From Clostridiaceae bacterium (GTDB taxonomy: Bacteria; Bacillota; Clostridia; Clostridiales; Clostridiaceae), in assembly GCA_003510765.1 (NCBI GenBank), contig DOKV01000049.1, positions 1 through 6,034 on the forward strand: DNA of 6,034 nt, written 5' to 3'. Below the pieces are notes generated by a model. The model had not been told where the DNA came from. It did no database searches and saw nothing but the letters and a program-made list of their open reading frames with translations. The position numbers and the translations under genes are program-made. Shown in pieces: positions 1-5,587 of this stretch; the first letter of the stretch is position 1; every line of letters starts with the position of its first letter.

Positions 1-266
1 AGCCATGAGAGGTTCAAGTGATCACAGAGCCCAAAGAACTGGAGAGGCTTCCACAGGATGCATCCATGAAAAAAGTTCGGTTTACAGCAGAAGTGGACCA
101 CATTAAAGACCGCTTCAAAAAGCGTATGCATGGACAATTACCGCCACCGGTGGAAAAAATGATCCAAAAACAAGTGGAAAGCTTTCAAGACCTAAAGGCA
201 GACCTTGTATTAAATACCAGTGAAGAAACTCCAGAGGTCATGGTGGAAAAGCTGCTACAATTGTAA
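1..266 (+). CDS. 3' end of a P-loop kinase-like gene, apparent frameshift near base 18
   Basis: Only the C-terminal part lies in the window. The readable frame runs from GTG at 18 to TAA at 264-266 and gives 82 residues. It contains VRFTAE, then IKDRFKKRMHGQLPPPVEKM, then DLVLNTSEETPEVMVEKLL. This resembles the end of small P-loop kinases of the AAA_33 or adenylylsulfate-kinase type: a strand, an Arg-rich lid-like helix, and a last strand followed by the C-terminal helix. The P-loop itself would lie upstream and is not visible, so substrate and reaction are unknown. The frame is closed by TGA at 6-8. Bases 1-18 read SHERFK in another frame, and adding one G at 18 would join them as SHERFKVITEPKELE, which suggests a one-base deletion or a sequencing error. 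The alternative is a genuine short gene from GTG18, since AGAGG at 8-12 could serve as its ribosome binding site. The family assignment is tentative. Confidence 0.5.
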
Positions 267-279
267 AAAGAGATGAAAA

Positions 280-319
280 AAACCTGGAAAGCTATTATTT
301 GCTTTTCCAGGTTTTTTTT
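280..319. terminator. Bidirectional rho-independent terminator
   Basis: AAACCTGGAAAGC (280-292) pairs with GCTTTTCCAGGTTT (301-314) with one bulged base, around an 8-nt loop. A T-run follows on the plus strand (312-319) and an A-run precedes the stem (276-282), so it can end transcripts from both sides. It sits between the kinase-like gene on the plus strand and the converging DUF1002 gene, whose stop codon is only a few bases away. Confidence 0.9.
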
Positions 320-320
320 G

Positions 321-1295
321 TTAGTTAAAGAGTCCTTTGAAGAACTTTCCAATGGCCTCAAAGATGCTTCTAAAAAAGCCAGTGATGCCTGTTTTCACAT
401 CTTCATCCAGGTCTTCCCAGGTGGACTTTACATTGTCTAAGAGATTCCCACCTTCTTTTATGAGGTTTTGACCAAAGTCTTTGATGGCTTCTTTTTGTGC
501 ATCGGTGAATTCCAGTTCTGAGAACTTCTTCATGAGATTCACCAAGCGCTCAATGTTTTCTTCAGACAATATGTCTTGTAGATTGTAGTTATTGATGACG
601 TTGTTCACGATGTTGATGATTACTGTGTCCGTGATGACGCCCCCATGGTCTTCTTTATACTGCTGGATTTGGGCTTTCATGTCTGCGATGGCTGCGTTTA
701 ATAGATCGTCAGAGTAGCCTTCTTTCCCATCATTTTCTTCATGGATGTCAGAAGTCTCTTGAAGCTCTTCCTGGGCCACGGCCACATTGTCTTCAGAGAG
801 GGTAAAACCTGCTTCTTGGAAGGCTTTATAGACCCCTGCCAAAGCCCCAGACCCATCCACAGCTTTTACAGAGGCAATGCGTAGCGTTACGTTCACAGCG
901 CCCGCTGTGATGGCTGCGTTTTGATATTGGGCTTCGGTGATCCGTGTGATGGTTGCAGGGGTGACGATGTCTACCCTTACGCCTTCTCCTTCAGCGCCAG
1001 GAATGATATACACAGAAGAGTATACTTGATAATAGTTCACGTTGTTTCGTAGGAGTCCGTTGAGTTCGCGGATGGCTACGAGATGCTGGTCTGCCACGCT
1101 GGATACGCCCAGTAAAGCTTCCGTGCGTTCTTTTTCCTCCGCCGTCAAGCTTTCGCCATAGGAAAAGGCAGGATTGGTCAATTCCTTGGCTTCTACGCGC
1201 AACGCACTTAAGGGAAGAGATACCAAGAGGAGGAGTAGCAGTGCTGTTTGAAGCACTTTTTTAAATCCATGGTTTCTTTGTAGTGGAATGTTCAT
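321..1295 (-). CDS. Secreted DUF1002 (YpuA-like) protein
   Basis: The product has 324 residues. An N-terminal signal peptide is clear: basic residues (FKK, 11-13), a leucine-rich core (about 14-32), and a probable signal-peptidase I site after VEA36. The mature N-terminal half (about 45-175) matches the DUF1002 pattern: LTAEEKERTEALLGV, then VYSSVYIIPGAEGEGVRVDIV, ITRITEAQYQNAAITAG, and GSGALAGVYKAFQEAG. The family is typified by Bacillus subtilis YpuA; its function is not established. The C-terminal half is helical and charged and ends in an amphipathic aromatic segment (FFRSIFEAIGKFFKGLFN) that could contact a membrane, which is an inference. The ATG at 1293-1295 is preceded by AAGGAGA (complement of 1302-1308) at 6 nt spacing, which supports this start. 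The gene is monocistronic, ends at the bidirectional terminator, and has a minus-strand terminator upstream of its leader. Family confidence is high; role unknown. Confidence 0.88.
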   Translation of the reverse strand: MNIPLQRNHGFKKVLQTALLLLLLVSLPLSALRVEAKELTNPAFSYGESLTAEEKERTEALLGVSSVADQHLVAIRELNGLLRNNVNYYQVYSSVYIIPGAEGEGVRVDIVTPATITRITEAQYQNAAITAGAVNVTLRIASVKAVDGSGALAGVYKAFQEAGFTLSEDNVAVAQEELQETSDIHEENDGKEGYSDDLLNAAIADMKAQIQQYKEDHGGVITDTVIINIVNNVINNYNLQDILSEENIERLVNLMKKFSELEFTDAQKEAIKDFGQNLIKEGGNLLDNVKSTWEDLDEDVKTGITGFFRSIFEAIGKFFKGLFN

Positions 1296-1307
1296 CGTAA
1301 TTCTCCT

Positions 1308-1369
1308 TCATGATGGTTTTTTCTTTTATCCTATCATGAAATTCTTTGAGAACCATGAGGAATTCATGA
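1308..1369. promoter_or_regulatory. TCATGA palindrome cluster upstream of the DUF1002 gene
   Basis: The self-complementary hexamer TCATGA occurs at 1308-1313, 1334-1339 and 1364-1369, with a CCATGA variant at 1353-1358. The outer two are arms of a larger imperfect inverted repeat, TCATGAAATTC (1334-1344) and GAATTCATGA (1360-1369). The cluster lies where the minus-strand promoter of the DUF1002 gene should be. A weak candidate promoter read on that strand is TTCTCA, 16 nt, GATAAA. A repressor or activator site is possible, but chance cannot be excluded because the region is AT-rich. Confidence 0.3.
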
Positions 1370-1420
1370 AGTTTTGAGACCTGCATTTTTAAGAAGTTTT
1401 CCATGGATGCTAGAACAAAA

Positions 1421-1451
1421 GAGAAAAAACAACACCCATGGCGGTGTTTGT
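1421..1451 (-). terminator. Orphan minus-strand rho-independent terminator
   Basis: Read on the minus strand, AACACC, loop GCCATG and GGTGTT form a stem (1443-1448 with 1431-1436), extended by further pairs across one bulge and followed by a run of six T (1424-1429). The plus strand has no comparable T-run after the stem. No minus-strand gene lies to its right, so it either ends an unrecognised short transcript or acts as an attenuator in a long DUF1002 leader. Confidence 0.55.
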
Positions 1452-1527
1452 TGTACTAGGGGGAGCCCACAAAGAGCTGGGGGAAAACATCGATCTTGAA
1501 ATTAATCCTGGGGTTTGGTCCAGACAT

Positions 1528-1536
1528 TGGTATAAT
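1528..1536 (+). promoter_or_regulatory. Extended -10 promoter for the exonuclease gene
   Basis: TGGTATAAT is a perfect TGnTATAAT extended -10 element. No good -35 hexamer lies 16-18 nt upstream, as is often tolerated with extended -10 promoters. Initiation would fall near 1543 and leave a leader of about 120 nt before the ATG at 1663. Confidence 0.6.
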
Positions 1537-1589
1537 AGAAGAAGCAAAATTGAAGATCAGAAATTATTTTGAACAAGGAGCTCTTTTCC

Positions 1590-1643
1590 CTGTTGGGATG
1601 AAGGTAGTGGAAACCTTCATCCCAACAGTAGGGAAGAACCCTA
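1590..1643 (+). promoter_or_regulatory. Structured mRNA leader with two abutting hairpins
   Basis: CTGTTGGGATGAAGGT (1590-1605) and ACCTTCATCCCAACAG (1613-1628) form a perfect 16-bp stem with a 7-nt loop. A second stem, TAGGG (1629-1633) with CCCTA (1639-1643), starts at the very next base. Neither is followed by a T-run, so this is not an intrinsic terminator. The structure ends 7 nt before the AGGAG site at 1651-1655 of the exonuclease gene. It matches no riboswitch class that I recognise. It could stabilise the mRNA, tune translation, or bind a protein as an inverted repeat in DNA; these roles are inferences. Confidence 0.6.
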
Positions 1644-1662
1644 AAGAAAAAGGAGAAAAGCC

Positions 1663-2553
1663 ATGGGAACTTATAGAGAAGCTTTTATTGAGGAGTACAT
1701 AGTGTTAGACTTAGAGACCACAGGGCTTTCCCCCGTGGACTGTGAGATCATTGAAATCGGGGCCATTTCCTATAGACAAGGGGAGAAGACCGGGGAGTTT
1801 TCTGCACTCATTAGACCCAAGGTGCCCATTTCAAGCTTCATCACAAACCTCACAGGCATCACCAATGCCATGGTGGCCAAAGAAAAGACCATTGAAGAGG
1901 TGTTGCCTCAGCTCAAGGAGTTTTTAGGCCAAGAGGTGATCTTGGCACATAATGCAAATTTTGATGTGGGGTTTCTTCGCGTAGCCTATGAGCGTGTTCT
2001 AGGGGAATCCTTTCCCAATGATTATGTAGATTCCATGAAAATCAGTCGTAAGCTCTTTCCCAAAGAAAGACATAGACTTCAAGATGTAACGGCACGCTTT
2101 GGGGTGAGACGTGAAGGTGCCCATCGATCTATTTCAGACTGCATCATGACCCATGAAGTGTATGAAGCCATGAGAGGATACTGTGAAAGAGAAGGTATTT
2201 CTTTGGCAGCGCTGCCAAGGAAAAAGCACTATGGCGCAGGCGTAGATTTAAAGGCATTGGTAAAGCCCAAAGATTCCCCCAGTGAAAGTCATCCTTTGTT
2301 TGGGAAAGGTGTTTGTGTAACGGGGACGTTAAAAACTGGTTCTCGGCAACTACTTCTTCAAAAAATCCTGGACCGAGGGGGTGTCCCCATGGATTCTGTC
2401 ACAAAGAAAACCCACATCTTGGTCATTGGGGATCTGGCCTTGGAAAAGGTCCAAGGAAAGAAGTCTTCTAAAGAGGAAAAGGCAGAGCGGTATAGGGACC
2501 AAGGACAACCCCTTGTGATCTTAAAGGAAGAAGACTTTCTACAACTGCTTTAG
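1663..2553 (+). CDS. DEDDh 3'-5' exonuclease (PolC/epsilon-like) with C-terminal BRCT domain
   Basis: The product has 296 residues. Residues about 12-172 form an RNase T/DnaQ-type exonuclease. Exo I is VLDLETTGL with D16 and E18, Exo II is AHNANFDVGFL with D101, and Exo III has H154 and D159 in AHRSISDC, so all five DEDDh residues that bind the two metal ions and activate water are present. A basic linker (about 185-205) leads to a BRCT domain (about 210-296) beginning LFGKGVCVTGTL, with the GG pair at 239-240 and THILVIGD at 250-257, ending EEDFLQLL. The protein should remove nucleotides from 3' ends of DNA, with the BRCT domain probably contacting DNA or a partner. It is a stand-alone nuclease rather than part of a polymerase chain. 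AGGAG at 1651-1655 is 7 nt before the ATG, supporting this start. It is expressed from the upstream extended -10 promoter through a structured leader and is followed after 40 nt by a small membrane-protein gene. The physiological role, in repair or proofreading, is inferred. Confidence 0.93.
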   Translation: MGTYREAFIEEYIVLDLETTGLSPVDCEIIEIGAISYRQGEKTGEFSALIRPKVPISSFITNLTGITNAMVAKEKTIEEVLPQLKEFLGQEVILAHNANFDVGFLRVAYERVLGESFPNDYVDSMKISRKLFPKERHRLQDVTARFGVRREGAHRSISDCIMTHEVYEAMRGYCEREGISLAALPRKKHYGAGVDLKALVKPKDSPSESHPLFGKGVCVTGTLKTGSRQLLLQKILDRGGVPMDSVTKKTHILVIGDLALEKVQGKKSSKEEKAERYRDQGQPLVILKEEDFLQLL

Positions 2554-2593
2554 TGAAAAAGAATTCTTTGCAAAAGAAAGGAAGAAGGGGAAT

Positions 2594-2782
2594 ATGAATA
2601 GGAAACAGTCAAGAGTGTACTTGGTGAAAAGTATTTTAAATTTTGTCTCTGGCCTCATCACTGCCATGACAGCGGTGATTTACTATCAGCGTCAGCAGTG
2701 GCCACCGGTACTGGCGTTATCCTTGGCCGCCATAAGCTTTTTTATCGCCAGTTATTTGTACTTGAAAAAGAGAAAAGAATAA
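2594..2782 (+). CDS. Small two-helix membrane protein, unknown function
   Basis: The product has 62 residues. A short basic N-terminus (MNRKQSR) is followed by hydrophobic segments at about 11-31 and 37-56 and a charged tail (KKRKE). The connecting loop contains YYQRQQWPP. By the positive-inside rule both ends probably lie in the cytoplasm. I do not recognise the family. A purine-rich stretch (AAAGGAAGAAGGGG, 2577-2590) just before the ATG supplies the ribosome binding site. The gene follows the exonuclease by 40 nt and shares its transcript up to the terminator at 2814, but no functional link is evident. Confidence 0.75.
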   Translation: MNRKQSRVYLVKSILNFVSGLITAMTAVIYYQRQQWPPVLALSLAAISFFIASYLYLKKRKE

Positions 2783-2813
2783 GATGTCCCTTAAGGGGAT
2801 GAAAAGAATTGGG

Positions 2814-2862
2814 AACCCTGGCAAAAAGACTACCAAAGCGTCTATTTGTCAGGGTTATTTTT
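2814..2862 (+). terminator. Rho-independent terminator after the exonuclease operon
   Basis: AACCCTGGCAAA (2814-2825) pairs with TTTGTCAGGGTT (2845-2856) with one G-U pair. Beyond one A-A mismatch the stem continues as AGAC (2827-2830) with GTCT (2840-2843). ATTTTT (2857-2862) follows. It ends the transcript of the exonuclease and the small membrane protein. Confidence 0.85.
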
Positions 2863-2863
2863 C

Positions 2864-2893
2864 AAGGTATACTAGAGATGGCGAAGGTATACT
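2864..2893 (+). repeat. Two 10-bp direct repeats phased by 20 bp
   Basis: AAGGTATACT occurs at 2864-2873 and again at 2884-2893, exactly 20 bp apart, about two helical turns. The second copy starts 48 bp upstream of the TATAAT at 2932. A second direct repeat, TCATACA (2893-2899 and 2906-2912), lies between it and the promoter. The arrangement fits an activator or response-regulator site for the following gene. The regulator is not identifiable. Confidence 0.5.
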
Positions 2894-2908
2894 CATACAG
2901 ATAATTCA

Positions 2909-2937
2909 TACACAATTGGGAGTTCTTCCCGTATAAT
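2909..2937 (+). promoter_or_regulatory. SigA-type promoter of the tocopherol-cyclase-like gene
   Basis: TATAAT (2932-2937) is a perfect -10 and TACACA (2909-2914), 17 nt upstream, matches the -35 consensus at 4 of 6 positions. The spacer contains GGGA and TCCC as a small inverted repeat (2918-2930). The weak -35 fits with dependence on the repeats upstream. Initiation would be near 2944. Confidence 0.65.
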
Positions 2938-2976
2938 GAGTACTAAAAGGCTGGAAAAAGAAAGGATGGATGGTGC

Positions 2977-3909
2977 ATGGATCAGTTTGGTTTTATGGTG
3001 GGACTTGAGAAGAAAGAGGCTTTTGAAGGATGGTTTTCCAAGGTGGATGCCAAGGAATGTGGGCTGATGTTTTCGGTGATTTGGGGATATACAACGCATG
3101 AAGAGAGTGGTCATGCCTTTATTCAGTTTACCAGCAGCCTCTCCCATGAGACGGCGTACATCTCCTATGATTTGTCGGAGCTTTGGGTGGAAGAAGAACC
3201 TTTCGTCCTGCACATCGGGAAAAATCGTCTCTCCAGAGAAGGTATGGTATTGGATTTTCACATCCATGGCCAAAGGATAGAAGGGCAGTTCTTCTTCTCT
3301 AAGCTATCGCCCATTGAGACGTCCTTTCTAAAACCAGGAATCATGGGATGGCTCACCCATTTTCCCAATGAATGCAATCATGGTCTCATCAGCATGAATC
3401 ATGGGGTCCAAGGGGCCCTTCGCATAGGAGATCGGCTGTTCCCGATGAAAGAAGCCAAGGGGTACATGGAAAAGGATTGGGGCAGTAGTTTTCCAAAAGC
3501 ATATGTGTGGGCTCAATCCAATGACTTTTTGGAAGGCTCTGTGGTCTTTAGTTATGCCACCGTACCCATGCTGGGGCGTCATGCCAAAGGATTTTTCCTT
3601 CTTCTACAGCATCTGGGAACGGAGTACCGTTTTAGCTCTATAGAAGGCAGCAGGCTACTACACTTTAAGGTGAAGGACAAGGCCTTTGTGGCCATCTTAA
3701 AGAAGGGTCCATACAAAGTGGTGATCAAAGCCAAGCAAGCACATCCTGTGGTTTTGGCATCCCCTGACCATGGAGAGATGAAAGCAAAGATCAAAGAATC
3801 CTTAGATGGTAGATTGCTTGTGAAAGTATTTCTTAAGGAGCAAGAACTCCTTTTCTTGGAGACGGACCGCGCGTCCATCGATGTGCATTATCCCCTGGAG
3901 GAGTCTTAA
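2977..3909 (+). CDS. Tocopherol-cyclase-like protein (lipocalin-type fold family)
   Basis: The product has 310 residues. The signature is near the N-terminus, FEGWFSKVD (16-24), followed by HAFIQF (46-51) and a central GYMEKDWGSSFPKAYVWAQS with D167, W168 and G169. These match the bacterial branch of the tocopherol cyclase family (Pfam Tocopherol_cycl), where the EKDWG-S-FP motif is the most conserved part. Plant and cyanobacterial members close the chromanol ring of vitamin E; nothing else here points to tocopherol synthesis, so the substrate in this host is unknown, perhaps a quinone or other lipid. There is no signal peptide or membrane helix, so the protein is probably cytoplasmic. AAAGGA (2961-2966) lies 10 nt before the ATG. 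The gene stands alone with its own promoter and terminator and a phased direct repeat upstream, suggesting regulated expression. The family call is fairly firm; enzymatic activity is not. Confidence 0.8.
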   Translation: MDQFGFMVGLEKKEAFEGWFSKVDAKECGLMFSVIWGYTTHEESGHAFIQFTSSLSHETAYISYDLSELWVEEEPFVLHIGKNRLSREGMVLDFHIHGQRIEGQFFFSKLSPIETSFLKPGIMGWLTHFPNECNHGLISMNHGVQGALRIGDRLFPMKEAKGYMEKDWGSSFPKAYVWAQSNDFLEGSVVFSYATVPMLGRHAKGFFLLLQHLGTEYRFSSIEGSRLLHFKVKDKAFVAILKKGPYKVVIKAKQAHPVVLASPDHGEMKAKIKESLDGRLLVKVFLKEQELLFLETDRASIDVHYPLEES

Positions 3910-3918
3910 AAATCTTCT

Positions 3919-3965
3919 AGCGCCTAGAGAAAGAAACAAGAAGTTTCTCTGGGTGCTTTTTATTT
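3919..3965 (+). terminator. Rho-independent terminator after the tocopherol-cyclase-like gene
   Basis: AGCGCCTAGAGAAA (3919-3932) pairs over 14 positions with TTTCTCTGGGTGCT (3944-3957), with two G-U pairs and an 11-nt loop, followed by TTTTTATTT. The stem begins 10 nt after the stop codon. Confidence 0.88.
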
Positions 3966-3977
3966 ATCGGAAAATTC

Positions 3978-3986
3978 TGTTATAGT
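3978..3986 (+). promoter_or_regulatory. Extended -10 promoter of the DUF1801/membrane-protein run
   Basis: TGTTATAGT fits TGnTATAAT with one mismatch. It lies just past the preceding terminator and 35 nt before the DUF1801 start. A -35 element is not clear; the corresponding place is the T-rich tail of the terminator. Confidence 0.5.
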
Positions 3987-4020
3987 AGAGTAAAAGAGGA
4001 GTAGAGAGGAGTAGAAAGAC

Positions 4021-4434
4021 ATGGCCATCAAGACCAAAGTCACAGAGCAAGATGTATTTGAGTTCATTGAAGAGTTAACGGTCTCTCCCAAACGTAAAGA
4101 AGATGCCCAAAAGCTTGTGGGCCTCATGGAAGAGCATACGGGGTATCCACCAAAAATGTGGGGACCCAGCATCATCGGGTTTGGACAATATCATTATAAG
4201 TCGACACGAAGTGCCCAAGAAGGTGATTGGCCTTTGGTGGGATTTTCTCCTAGGAAAACGGCCCTTTCTCTCTATGTATACGCTGGAACCAAAAGGCAAG
4301 AGGAGCTCTTGGAGAAACTTGGGAAATATACCATGGGGAAAGCGTGTATTTATGTGAAGAAACTGGAAGATATTGACTTCGCGGTACTCAAAGAAATGAT
4401 GGATGAGACCATCAAGCTACTGGCAAAGGAATAA
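4021..4434 (+). CDS. DUF1801 domain-containing protein
   Basis: The product has 137 residues. It shows the DUF1801 pattern along nearly its whole length: a helical start, then MWGPSIIGFGQYHYKS, EGDWPLVGFSPRKTALSLY, LLEKLGKYTMGKACIYVKKL and EDIDFAVLKEMM. These are small, soluble, probably cytoplasmic proteins with a frataxin-like (CyaY-like) fold and no settled biochemical role. The length is typical, so it appears complete. AGAGGAG (4005-4011) is 9 nt before the ATG, which supports the start. It follows its own promoter, and no terminator separates it from the small membrane-protein gene 50 nt downstream, so co-transcription is likely. A functional link to the membrane genes is not evident. 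Confidence 0.9.
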   Translation: MAIKTKVTEQDVFEFIEELTVSPKRKEDAQKLVGLMEEHTGYPPKMWGPSIIGFGQYHYKSTRSAQEGDWPLVGFSPRKTALSLYVYAGTKRQEELLEKLGKYTMGKACIYVKKLEDIDFAVLKEMMDETIKLLAKE

Positions 4435-4484
4435 GAAGCGAGGATACCCCTAAAAAGGGCCTGTGTAGGATGAGGTGGAAAACC

Positions 4485-4817
4485 ATGGATCAACAAAAAT
4501 TTATGACTAGTCCCAAAAAACTTTCTTGGCTCTCTTTTGTGCTGGGTCTTTTGGCATGGGTTGTCCTTGTGGTGGGGATCTTGGTAGGGATTTTTGTAGA
4601 GGCCGTTGGTATCACCTCGTTCTTTACCCCGGTGATGCTCATTGGACTTTTGGGGGCTTATTTTGGGATCCAAGCTCGAAACCTCTTAGATTACGAATCT
4701 TCCCTCCTCTCCAGGCGTGCCAAACAGGGCATTTATCTGGGGGTAGGCGCACTCATGACAACCCTTGTCCTTCGGGTACTGGTTTTTTTGTTTTTCATTT
4801 TGTGGTTGAAGCAGTGA
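4485..4817 (+). CDS. Small three-helix membrane protein, paralog of the 5588-5911 gene
   Basis: The product has 110 residues and hydrophobic segments at about 13-38, 43-62 and 83-107. Between the last two is a charged stretch with SRRAKQ. It shows G-x-TSF-x-TP (42-49), RAKQGIYLG (78-86) and VLR (95-97), all found at identical positions in the protein encoded at 5588-5911. I do not know the family; the layout resembles DUF4190-like or other small integral membrane proteins, without enough signature to name one. The ATG at 4485 is preferred because GAGGTGG (4472-4478) lies 6 nt ahead of it; an in-frame ATG at 4470 would add five residues but lacks a well-placed site. It follows the DUF1801 gene by 50 nt and precedes the MscS-type gene by 38 nt, so it is probably in one operon with both. 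Confidence 0.75.
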   Translation: MDQQKFMTSPKKLSWLSFVLGLLAWVVLVVGILVGIFVEAVGITSFFTPVMLIGLLGAYFGIQARNLLDYESSLLSRRAKQGIYLGVGALMTTLVLRVLVFLFFILWLKQ

Positions 4818-4855
4818 TCATGCTCTTGTAGTGGATTGAAAGGGGGGATGTAGTC

Positions 4856-5568
4856 ATGGCGTGGCTGGAAGAAGTAGACCCTATTTATAGAAATGGCGCA
4901 GTGGTTTTGATGCTGTCTTTTATGGTCTATCTTGGGGCAAAGATGATTCTTCGGAGGTTTTACAAGAAACTGCTTGAAGAAGACAAATGGTATTTTACGA
5001 AAAGAATGGTCATGAATAGTGTCTATGGGTTCATCGTCCTCATGGTGCTCATGACTTTCAGCGGTCAGTTACAAGGGTTTTATACCACCTTGGGTCTTGC
5101 GGGAGCAGGCATAACCTTTGCCTTACGTGAAGTCATTGTAAGCTTTGCCGGGTGGCCAATAGCTTCATCTTCACCTCTCCTGTGTACAATTACTCGGCCA
5201 ACTTCAATTTTGTGTGGGATGAAATTCAAGTGCCCATTCGCTTTGGGAGTGATGTGGAGTTGGTGAAACGTATTCTGTTACAAGCGGCAGAGGATGTCTT
5301 AGGAGATATCCCCGCTCAAGCCGAGGAAGCATGGTTTGAGATGAGAAGGCGCTATAAGTTGGAAGATGCAGCCCTACAGCATCAAACATTTTTAAAGTTT
5401 GATGACAACTGGATCACCATCTCTCTTCGATATATTGTGGACATGCGTAGACGAAGAGTACGAAAGGATGAACTGTATCGCAAAATCCTACAGGCATTTC
5501 AGCAAGAAGAGGGCAGGATTCAGTTGGCTTCAGAAACGCTAGAATTGGTGACTAATGACAAGAAGTAA
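4856..5568 (+). pseudogene. MscS-family mechanosensitive channel gene with internal deletion and frameshift
   Basis: Two frames together encode an MscS-type channel that lacks its middle. The first (ATG 4856, AGGGGGG 8 nt or so upstream) gives membrane helices at about 14-32, 52-70 and 76-98. The last, YTTLGLAGAGITFALREV, is the Gly/Ala-rich pore-lining TM3 of the family, continuing to SFAGW100. It then shifts into unrelated residues and stops at TGA 5264-5266. A second frame, from about 5152, supplies the C-terminal domain: VANSFIFTSPVYNYS, WDEIQVPIRFGSD, and a charged helical end to TAA at 5566-5568. In intact relatives some 50-55 residues of beta-domain separate SFAGW from the NSF segment. 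Here the two abut at GGTGGCC (5151-5157), where TGGC of the first and GTGGCC of the second overlap, so a deletion across short repeats is likely. The first product would keep the membrane part but no vestibule, so osmotic-relief function is probably lost. The second frame has no ribosome binding site. Confidence 0.85.
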
Positions 5569-5587
5569 AAGAAAGGAAGGACTGTGT

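Noticed and set aside
1451..1490. Resemblance of ACTAGGG to the conserved start of ykkC-type (guanidine) riboswitches
   Set aside because: The remaining conserved segments of that class are absent, and the neighbouring genes do not fit its usual targets.
1496..1702. A 68-codon plus-strand ORF beginning with TTG ahead of the exonuclease gene
   Set aside because: It contains the extended -10 promoter and both leader hairpins, overlaps the start of the exonuclease gene in another frame, and has a poor ribosome binding site. Its sequence shows no family resemblance.
2893..3878. Minus-strand ORFs opposite the tocopherol-cyclase-like gene (2893-3273, 3328-3582, 3579-3878)
   Set aside because: They lie antisense to a gene with clear family motifs, and their predicted proteins have no recognisable features. 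The first also runs through the plus-strand promoter.
4441..4470. CCCCTAAAAAGGG as a terminator between the DUF1801 and membrane-protein genes
   Set aside because: The stem has only 4 bp and no T-run follows it, so read-through is expected.
3960..4673. Minus-strand ORFs opposite the DUF1801 and small membrane-protein genes, and a plus-strand alternative frame at 4103-4357
   Set aside because: Each overlaps a well-supported gene and lacks a ribosome binding site or plausible protein character.
4526..4831. A 101-codon plus-strand ORF within the first small membrane-protein gene
   Set aside because: The 4485-4817 frame has a ribosome binding site and a paralog at 5588-5911 with conserved positions; the alternative frame is a shadow.
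5141..5266. Programmed ribosomal frameshift in the MscS-type gene
   Set aside because: There is no slippery heptamer at the junction, and a frameshift would not restore the missing beta-domain of about 50-55 residues. A deletion explains both defects.
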